NCBI GenBank assembly: GCA_900752425.1
Contig: CAADVE010000249.1
Coordinates: forward strand, 1 to 18,583
Direction: 5' to 3'
DNA length: 18,583 nucleotides
Origin: an uncultured Collinsella sp.
Lineage (GTDB): Bacteria > Actinomycetota > Coriobacteriia > Coriobacteriales > Coriobacteriaceae
Position 1 is the first letter of the stretch, and the number at the start of each line of letters is the position of its first letter. This document shows, piece by piece, positions 14,032 to 18,583 of the stretch. A program made the position numbers and the translations under genes. The notes below the pieces were generated by a model that did no database searches, had not been told where the DNA came from, and worked only from the letters and a program-made list of their open reading frames with translations.

Positions 14032-14107
14032 ATTCGATTTACGGGGTATTTGGACCAGGGCTGGTGCGGATGCCCGCATCAACCCTTTTTCGGGCCGTAA
14101 ATCGAAT
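14032..14107. repeat. 13-bp inverted repeat in front of the recombinase, candidate res/crossover region
   Basis: ATTCGATTTACGG (14032-14044) and CCGTAAATCGAAT (14095-14107) are perfect arms around 50 bases, inside which a GATGC/GCATC stem sits. It lies 160 bp before the recombinase start in the gene-free 13928-14269 region. Small serine recombinases usually act at sites beside their own gene. Confidence 0.5.
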
Positions 14108-14194
14108 TTGGTAAGGTCGATTTTTAGGCGAGACAGTCCCAAAACGTATGCCGCGCGGCACCCGAAAACCGAACCCTCGATGCCGTGGACGGCG

Positions 14195-14219
14195 AGTGCC
14201 AAAACCCAGTGCCAAAACC
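14195..14219. repeat. Tandem AGTGCCAAAACC, period 13
   Basis: AGTGCCAAAACC occurs at 14195-14206 and 14208-14219, about 50 bp before the recombinase ATG. It is a possible regulatory or subsite repeat. Confidence 0.4.
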
Positions 14220-14269
14220 TCCCCTTGCATTCCCATGAGAAAATCAAAAGACAAGGCAGGAGGCTGAAA

Positions 14270-14854
14270 ATGACCAGATACGGATACGCTCGCGTGAGCA
14301 CGAAGGATCAGAAGCTAGACAGGCAAATCGAGGCGTTGGTCAACGCTGGCGTGGCCTATGAGCGCATCTTCAAAGACAAGGAGACTGGCGCACGCGAGGG
14401 CGACCGCACGCAACAGAAAAAGTTGTTCAAAAAGATGAAGCGCGGCGATGAAGTGGTGGTCGAGTCCTGGGAGCGCCTGACCAGATCGACCAGGCAATTG
14501 CTGAACTACGACCTTATGTTCCGAAATCTCGGCGTGAAGCTAACCTCCTTGAAACAGCCGGTCGACCTCGATACCGCCTTCGGCCGTTTCGTGCTGGGTA
14601 CCCACGCCTGCACAGCCGAGCTTGAGCGCGATCTGATTAAGCAGCGCCAGGCCGAGGGCATCGCTGTAAAACGGAACCATGGTGGCAACGTCGGTGGCCG
14701 CCCGCGCATCGCGGACGTCAAGGCGGATGCCGCCGTGAAGCTCTACCTTGCGCGGGAGACGCCCATCCCCGACATCTGCGCCGCCACAGGCATCTCCAAA
14801 TCGACCCTGTATCGCATCCTCCGTGAACGCAGATTGGTGGGCGTCAGGAAATGA
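14270..14854 (+). CDS. Small serine recombinase (resolvase/invertase family)
   Basis: The 194-residue protein has the full small serine recombinase layout. The N-terminal catalytic domain starts RYGYARVSTKDQKLDRQIEA with the nucleophile Ser10, followed by RLTRSTRQLL and the E-helix region (TAELERDLIKQRQAEGI). The C-terminal helix-turn-helix (TPIPDICAATGISKSTLYRI) follows a GGRPR hinge motif. It makes double-strand breaks and rejoins DNA at short crossover sites, for resolution or inversion. AGGAGG lies 6-7 bases before ATG 14270, so the much longer open frame from 13961 is rejected. Candidate sites are the inverted repeat at 14032-14107 and the CGCAGGTAGA copies at 12382 and 14010. A C-rich tail with a weak T-run near 14960-14975 may end the transcript. 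Confidence 0.9.
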   Translation: MTRYGYARVSTKDQKLDRQIEALVNAGVAYERIFKDKETGAREGDRTQQKKLFKKMKRGDEVVVESWERLTRSTRQLLNYDLMFRNLGVKLTSLKQPVDLDTAFGRFVLGTHACTAELERDLIKQRQAEGIAVKRNHGGNVGGRPRIADVKADAAVKLYLARETPIPDICAATGISKSTLYRILRERRLVGVRK

Positions 14855-15002
14855 ACCCGCCCATCGTTTCGCGATCTGTCTAATAAGCTCGAGTGCGGCG
14901 GCGCTACTATATAAGAGTGCGGTATTTCTCCAACTGAAACCCTGCGTGAACGCATGACCTGAGACGCCTTTTTAGAACTCACCGATCGCAGGATGACTAC
15001 AA

Positions 15003-15064
15003 ATCAACAGCGGCCGTGCATTGTTCCTAGCCGTTTGGCATGGCGGAGCCATGCCGTTGTTGAT
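15003..15064 (+). promoter_or_regulatory. Structured 5' region of the coiled-coil gene
   Basis: ATCAACAGCGG (15003-15013) pairs with CCGTTGTTGAT (15054-15064) with one G-U. Inside and overlapping it is GGCATGGC-gga-GCCATGCC (15037-15055). The structures end right before the ribosome binding site TGGAG, so they could control its access. The core CATGGCGGAGCCATG also occurs at 13079-13093. Confidence 0.45.
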
Positions 15065-15076
15065 TGGAGTGCCGCA

Positions 15077-15637
15077 ATGGCAGACGAGAGAAAAATCAGG
15101 GAAATCTACGGCGTGAAGTCCGTCCACGAGGAGGCCGCCGATCGGACCGAGGCGACGTGGCGGGAGAAGCTACTGCTCGAGACGGCCGACCTCAGGACCG
15201 AGAACGCGCTGCTCAGGGCCCAGCTTGACGAATTCAACCGCAAGCTCGTCGAGGCGACGGATCGGAATGAAAAGATTGAGGCCGACTGCAATGAGCGGGT
15301 CGCCTTTATCGAGGAGAAGTTCGAGCTCGATACCGCGAGACTCGAACTCGAGAACAACGAGCTCCACGCCGCGAGCGTCAGGTACCTCTCCCGTGCTAAG
15401 GGGCTCGGCAGGCAGGTCGTCCAGCTCCATGCCGAGGCGGAGGCCATGGTCGATGAGATCGAGCAGCTGCGCGGCGAGCGTGACGCCGCACTGAAAGCCC
15501 AAGCCGACACGCTCCTGGCCCAGCGCGACCTGACGGCCGAGGTCGCCGCCCTCAAGGACCGCCTCGCCGCCTCCGAGCAGCGTGCGGCCGTGGCCGAGGC
15601 CAAGGTCGAGGTTATGACCAAGATGAGGGGCGAGTAG
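15077..15637 (+). CDS. Coiled-coil protein of unknown function
   Basis: The 186-residue protein is charged and almost wholly coiled coil, from the ETADLRTENALLRAQLDEFN region to AAVAEAKVEVMTKMRGE. It has no signal peptide, Cys-rich or catalytic motif. ATG 15077 follows TTGGAGTG at the proper distance; an in-frame ATG at 14993 would add 28 residues but reads through the 5' hairpins and lacks a good Shine-Dalgarno. It resembles structural or scaffold proteins of phages and plasmids in general type only. The gene stands between the recombinase and the convergent phosphoesterase operon. Function unknown. Confidence 0.75.
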   Translation: MADERKIREIYGVKSVHEEAADRTEATWREKLLLETADLRTENALLRAQLDEFNRKLVEATDRNEKIEADCNERVAFIEEKFELDTARLELENNELHAASVRYLSRAKGLGRQVVQLHAEAEAMVDEIEQLRGERDAALKAQADTLLAQRDLTAEVAALKDRLAASEQRAAVAEAKVEVMTKMRGE

Positions 15638-15666
15638 CCCCGCGCTTCTCCTGTCAGGCTGCTGAT

Positions 15667-15707
15667 TTCTAGGAACCTTCTAGAGCGCTTCCAGAAGGTT
15701 CCTAGAA
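15667..15707. terminator. 15-bp perfect hairpin between convergent genes
   Basis: TTCTAGGAACCTTCT (15667-15681) pairs with AGAAGGTTCCTAGAA (15693-15707). The stop codon of the minus-strand phosphoesterase (15680-15682) lies inside it. No T-run follows, but its position suggests a shared terminator. Confidence 0.6.
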
Positions 15708-16417
15708 CCGGGCGCAGCATCTTCGATCGGCACGATATCTCGGTAGATAAGGCGATGCCTGTCGTCACGCCACTCGTCGTCGTGGTAGTGGCCGAAGAAC
15801 CAGGCTCGGTAGCCGAGCCGGCCGTCGAGCTCGGCAAGGAATCGCTGCAGCCGGTCGCCCCGATACTCGCGTCCGCGCTCGCGGCACAGCTTCTCCGCCA
15901 GGGCAGCAGGGGCCTCGTGAGTCACAACGTAGTCGACCTTCCAGCCCACGCGGTCGAGCGAGGCACGGCAGTGGTCCATCTCCCCCTCGCTCGGCATCTC
16001 CTCGGGCCACCAGCTCCTCCCCTCCTTGCGATACTGCCTGTCGTTGCTCGCGGCGCCGCCCATGGTAAGAACAGTGAGCCCGTCGATGCCGTACACCTCG
16101 CCGCGCATCAGGTGCAGCACATGTGGGCGGGCCTCATGGACGAGGCCCCCATTCCACTCCCGCACCGGCAGTTCTGCCAGCATCCGGTGGTTCTCGTGGT
16201 TGCCGTCTACGAAACACGTGGTCCATGGCTTCGACTCAAACCAATCGAGCCAATACCTCTCAGCATTCGAGCCGTCCCAGACAAAGCCGAAGTCGCCGGC
16301 CACGATCACCACGTCGTCGCTCGTCAGAGTCCGGCCCAGCGACCAAGACCTGAAGGCGAACCTGCTGGCCCCGTACTCGGCCCTGCCGTGCACGTCTCCT
16401 GTCACATAGATAGCCAT
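15680..16417 (-). CDS. Calcineurin-like metallophosphoesterase, third gene of the operon
   Basis: The 245-residue protein has all metal-ligand motifs of the calcineurin-like phosphoesterase fold: GDVHG (D8, H10), AGDFG (D42), GNHEN (N73, H74), VTHEAP (H167) and GHYHDD (H210, H212). It should hydrolyse phosphomonoesters or phosphodiesters with two metals; the substrate cannot be told. It is paralogous to the preceding gene, with the same length and shared motifs such as YVTGD(V/I)H, FVDGNHE and (R/K)GEV(Y/F). The ATG overlaps the upstream TGA by one base (TGATG), so translation is coupled. It is a single-domain cytosolic protein with no signal. Confidence 0.85.
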   Translation of the reverse strand: MAIYVTGDVHGRAEYGASRFAFRSWSLGRTLTSDDVVIVAGDFGFVWDGSNAERYWLDWFESKPWTTCFVDGNHENHRMLAELPVREWNGGLVHEARPHVLHLMRGEVYGIDGLTVLTMGGAASNDRQYRKEGRSWWPEEMPSEGEMDHCRASLDRVGWKVDYVVTHEAPAALAEKLCRERGREYRGDRLQRFLAELDGRLGYRAWFFGHYHDDEWRDDRHRLIYRDIVPIEDAAPGSRNLLEAL

Positions 16418-17142
16418 CAGTACGCACCCCACGGCAGGAGTTTGTCCCCGAGCCTCACGATCCGGTCGTACAGCACGGTATGACGTTCGTCCGGGTTGCC
16501 GTCTCGGTGAAAATGGCCGTAATACCAGCGCTTGTAGTCCAGGCGGTCCTCGAGCTCGTCGAGGAATCCGGTCAGCCGGTCCACATCAGGGCGTTCCCAG
16601 CCCGGGTCTGGATAGAGCGTCGGCGAGAGCATGCGCGTGGCACAGGTATGGGTGATGACGCAGTCGACCTTCCAACCGACCTCGTCGAGCCTTGCCCGCG
16701 CGGTATCGAAATCGCGCTCGTCCGGGAGCTCCTGAGGCCACCAGCTGGAATACGGCACGCGGTATTCCCTGTCCACGCTCGTGGCACCGCCCATGGTGAA
16801 GATTGTCGAACCGTCGAGCTCAAAGACCTCGCCGCGCGTCAGGCGCCGAATAGACGAAGTATCCGACAGGCGTTGCGTCAGCCCGCCGTGCCACGGTTCC
16901 ATGGGACGCTCCTCCCAGTGGTCGAAGCGCTCGTGGTTGCCATCCACGAAGAGAACCGTGTAGGGGCGCGACTCGAGCCAAGCGATGTCAGCGCATTCCT
17001 CGGCAGAAAAGTTCCACGGAAAGCCAAAGTCACCGGCAACGATGAGATAGTCGTCGCTGGTAAGGCCATCCCCAAGCTCCCAGTCGCGGAGCTTTTGCAT
17101 GTCGAGCCCACTGTGGATGTCGCCCGTCACATAGACCGTCAT
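16417..17142 (-). CDS. Calcineurin-like metallophosphoesterase, second gene of the operon
   Basis: The 241-residue protein has GDIHS (D8, H10), AGDFG (D38), GNHER (N69, H70), ITHTC (H165) and GHFHRD (H210, H212). It is a close paralogue of the third gene, suggesting a tandem duplication followed by divergence: in the motif next to the active site HEAP here reads HTCA. The ATG is shared with the stop of the first gene in an ATGA overlap. The upstream open frame (to 17712) is the antisense-shifted shadow of the first gene and is rejected as an N-terminal extension. Substrate unknown. Confidence 0.85.
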   Translation of the reverse strand: MTVYVTGDIHSGLDMQKLRDWELGDGLTSDDYLIVAGDFGFPWNFSAEECADIAWLESRPYTVLFVDGNHERFDHWEERPMEPWHGGLTQRLSDTSSIRRLTRGEVFELDGSTIFTMGGATSVDREYRVPYSSWWPQELPDERDFDTARARLDEVGWKVDCVITHTCATRMLSPTLYPDPGWERPDVDRLTGFLDELEDRLDYKRWYYGHFHRDGNPDERHTVLYDRIVRLGDKLLPWGAY

Positions 17143-17777
17143 CGGATCGCCTCTTCCCTCTTGTACGCCGCCAGCTCGCGCTCGACCTGCCTGTCGCCGG
17201 TCTCGTTGACCCACCAGGGCCATTTCACCCGGCCGCACGGCTCGTCGACTCCGGCGAACCATTCCCTCAGCTCGTCGAGGCTCACCGGGGAGTGCCCGTT
17301 GGCATCGCAACCGACGTCGTAGCGCAGAAGGCCCTGCTTGCGGTTGAACTCGTTGTACGCGCCGCCGCCGCTGTGGATGTGTCCGTGGAGGTGCCACGAT
17401 CCATGGCTCATGCCCTGCCAGTCGGCCATGGGGTAATGGCACAGGACGATCTTCTGCCCGTCGATCTTGAGCACGCAGATCGGCGGTTCCACGGTGAACG
17501 CGCCTGCGACCGCCGGCTGGGTCCAGTCCTTGTCGTGGTTTCCCGGGACGAGGTGGATGCGCCTGCAGGCGATCTGCTTGCGCAGCCCGTAGGCGTCCTG
17601 GGCGGTCATCTTGAATGAGAAATCCCCCAGGATGTAGAGCTCGTCGTCCACGGCAACCTTGCCGTTGATGTTGTCGACGATGGCGTCGTTCATCTGCCAA
17701 ATCGTCTCCCACGGGCGGTCGGTGAACTTCAGCACGTTCTCATGCCCGAAGTGGGTATCGCTGGTAAACCAGATCAT
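17139..17777 (-). CDS. Metallophosphoesterase, first gene of the operon, phage-type
   Basis: The 212-residue protein begins MIWFTSDTHFGHENVL with D7 and H9, followed by GDFSF (D52), GNHDKD (N80, H81), CHYPM (H114) and HGHIHSGG (H133, H135). This is the shorter type often found in phages and mobile elements, only distantly related to the two genes that follow. AAAGGAG lies just before ATG 17777, so the open frame to 17870 is not used as the start. A leader ORF and an intrinsic terminator lie between 17798 and 17863, so expression of the whole operon is likely attenuated. Confidence 0.88.
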   Translation of the reverse strand: MIWFTSDTHFGHENVLKFTDRPWETIWQMNDAIVDNINGKVAVDDELYILGDFSFKMTAQDAYGLRKQIACRRIHLVPGNHDKDWTQPAVAGAFTVEPPICVLKIDGQKIVLCHYPMADWQGMSHGSWHLHGHIHSGGGAYNEFNRKQGLLRYDVGCDANGHSPVSLDELREWFAGVDEPCGRVKWPWWVNETGDRQVERELAAYKREEAIR

Positions 17778-17797
17778 ATTTATGTCTCCTTTTATCG

Positions 17798-17863
17798 CTA
17801 AAAAACGTTCTCCTTCGAGGTCAGGAGACGTTTTATGAGCGACATGAGGTGCATATCCCTCAT
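17798..17863 (-). CDS. Leader peptide (21 residues) spanning the attenuator
   Basis: The ORF starts MRDMHLMSLIKR and ends at a TAG (17800-17798) placed exactly at the end of the terminator T-run. A GGAG lies 8 bases before its ATG. A 7-bp hairpin CATGAGG/CCTCATG (17843-17864) covers the start codon. Ribosomes translating it would sit on the terminator stem, so translation could switch readthrough into the phosphoesterase operon on. It is too short to be scored as a gene by usual means; its reality is inferred from this exact geometry. Confidence 0.45.
   Translation of the reverse strand: MRDMHLMSLIKRLLTSKENVF
17800..17834 (-). terminator. Intrinsic terminator upstream of the phosphoesterase operon, probable attenuator
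   Basis: On the minus strand AAAACGTCTCCT pairs with AGGAGAACGTTTT (one bulge) around 8 bases and ends in T6 (17805-17800). It is only about 10 bases before the ribosome binding site of the first phosphoesterase gene. No other minus-strand gene ends here. Confidence 0.75.
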
Positions 17864-17969
17864 GTTTCAAGCTCCAATCTGCCGGATTTGCCCAACTAAA
17901 AGTTTACGCCCACGCGCGAACAGGATTTGATTTTTGAAATATGGACGAATTCCTCGTCAGGAGGGTAAA

Positions 17970-18044
17970 ATGGTGCCGACGGCAGCCCAAGTTGTAGAGA
18001 GCTGGGCAGAGCCGTTGCTTAATGAAGTTGGGTCATCGTCTTAG
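17970..18044 (+). CDS. Possible 24-residue peptide gene
   Basis: ATG 17970 follows a near-perfect AGGAGG (17959-17964) at 5 bases. The ORF reads MVPTAAQVVESWAEPLLNEV and ends GSSS, TAG at 18042-18044. Its last bases overlap the stop of the minus-strand membrane peptide (18041-18166). It may be a true small protein, or the visible part of an RNA that overlaps the neighbouring transcript tail to tail. Confidence 0.4.
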   Translation: MVPTAAQVVESWAEPLLNEVGSSS

Positions 18045-18166
18045 CGACGGTGGCCTTTCTTTTTGGGCTTCGAACCCTGCTTGAGTGCCTTGGAAAGGCC
18101 GACAAGGGCCGTGAGGAGCGAGACCATAGCGGTCAGGAGCTTCACGAGCTCGGTGAAATCGGTCAT
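18041..18166 (-). CDS. 41-residue membrane peptide with a basic tail, toxin- or holin-like
   Basis: MTDFTELVKLLTAMVSLLTA is followed by LVGLSKALKQ and a strongly basic end GSKPKKKGHRR. One hydrophobic helix of about 20 residues with a positive tail is the pattern of type I toxins and small phage holin-like peptides. GGGAG lies 9 bases before the ATG at 18166; nearer ATGs at 18172 and 18175 are too close to it. A TGATAGAAT extended -10 lies about 65 bases upstream. The gene is bounded by a minus-strand terminator at 18286-18315 behind its promoter. A short convergent ORF meets it at the stop codons, so an antisense partner is conceivable. No family match is claimed. Confidence 0.6.
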   Translation of the reverse strand: MTDFTELVKLLTAMVSLLTALVGLSKALKQGSKPKKKGHRR

Positions 18167-18229
18167 GGGCATCATCTCCCATCGGATGGAGGGCTCTGCC
18201 CGGCACGAGGGCTGCCGACAGCAAGGACG

Positions 18230-18238
18230 ATTCTATCA
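18230..18238 (-). promoter_or_regulatory. Extended -10 element for the 41-residue peptide gene
   Basis: TGATAGAAT on the minus strand matches the extended -10 pattern TGnTAnAAT. The -35 is poor (GGGCGG region). The predicted mRNA leader is about 55-60 nt. Confidence 0.4.
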
Positions 18239-18285
18239 GAGCGGCTGACTCCCGCCCGATTATTACCATCCCACCGCGCCTGTGC

Positions 18286-18315
18286 AAAAAAGAGGGCCGC
18301 CAAACAGCGACCCTC
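18286..18315 (-). terminator. Rho-independent terminator on the minus strand
   Basis: GAGGG-t-CGC and GCG-g-CCCTC pair around TGTTTG, followed by TTTTTT (18291-18286). It insulates the small peptide gene from transcription entering from the right. Confidence 0.8.
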
Positions 18316-18409
18316 CAGCGAAAGTGCACGTTATTTAGGACAGTCATATTCTTTGAAAATAATGGCTGTTGTAGAATTACATATAAGAGTCACCCGGAAG
18401 GAGCGATCG

Positions 18410-18583
18410 ATGAAAAGCAAACGATTTATCCTGAATGCACTTCTGGTAGTAGCAATATTGACGCTCTTGGTCTTCTCCTACTCATACATGAATCAGCCAA
18501 GATTTGGATATGCTTTATACGCTGTTTTTTTCCGGCGAAACAACTTACAACACTATAGGCTTCATTGACGCAATCTTTTTCTA
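18410..18583 (+). pseudogene. Start of a small membrane or secreted protein gene, frame broken at a T7 run
   Basis: ATG 18410 follows AGGAG at 7 bases. The product begins MKSKRFILNALLVVAILTLL, a basic start and a hydrophobic helix (signal or anchor), then SYSYMNQPRFGYALYAV. The frame then passes a run of seven T (18525-18531) and stops at 18568 after 52 residues with an unlikely end (RRNNLQHYRLH). With one T fewer the reading becomes FSGETTYNTIGFIDAIFF and stays open to the window end. The longer reading looks more like protein. A sequencing error, a slippage (phase-variable) gene or real decay are all possible. Family unknown. Confidence 0.55.

Noticed and set aside
13961..14269. N-terminal extension of the serine recombinase
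   Set aside because: The catalytic Ser normally lies near residue 10, and AGGAGG is placed correctly for ATG 14270; the extension crosses the inverted repeat.
16417..17712. 431-codon minus-strand frame as one long phosphoesterase
   Set aside because: Its first 190 codons overlap the first phosphoesterase gene in another frame and are Arg/Gly-rich nonsense; the family motif starts at 17142 with an ATGA overlap.

Overview
The window looks like chromosome or integrated mobile DNA from a high-GC Gram-positive gut bacterium, most likely a Coriobacteriia member such as Collinsella. The clues are GC-rich codon choice, an LPxTG-like anchor (LAQTG) on an Ala-rich coiled-coil surface protein, and a MobC/relaxase pair. 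The genus is an inference; no rRNA or tRNA is present to confirm it.

Left part (1-6100): the end of a membrane protein, a small putative DNA-binding protein with ATATGAC-type dyads nearby, and a 1116-residue wall-anchored coiled-coil protein with a central CAP/PgrA-like domain. That gene is divergent from a small XRE regulator, and their promoters are interleaved in one perfect 13-bp inverted repeat. Next comes an AAA ATPase/DUF4143 gene whose promoter carries four repeats with an exact 23-bp period. Middle (6100-8700, minus strand): a permease-ATPase fused ABC exporter, translationally coupled to a secreted Tyr-rich small protein, followed by a TraD-like mobilization pseudogene.

Mobilizable segment (about 8700-13500): two genes only, mobC and a MobA-type relaxase, between two long non-coding blocks. 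The left block (1.8 kb) holds a large nested inverted-repeat complex and a nearly continuous chain of about 15 to 20 perfect hairpins ending at mobC. The right block (1.4 kb) holds a ~200-nt hairpin-rich RNA candidate with a terminator, then a ~580-nt candidate for a large folded RNA. A 40-bp module with conserved flanks and a differently sequenced stem occurs once in each block.

Right part (13500-18583): a small helical protein gene divergent from a small serine recombinase, a coiled-coil protein, and an operon of three calcineurin-like metallophosphoesterases with overlapping starts and stops. That operon is preceded by a short leader ORF that spans an intrinsic terminator, which looks like an attenuator. 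A toxin-like 41-residue membrane peptide gene and a membrane protein gene broken at a T7 run close the window.

The strongest candidates for undescribed biology are the two structured non-coding blocks around the mob operon, the 23-bp repeat operator of the ATPase, and the attenuated triple-phosphoesterase operon.
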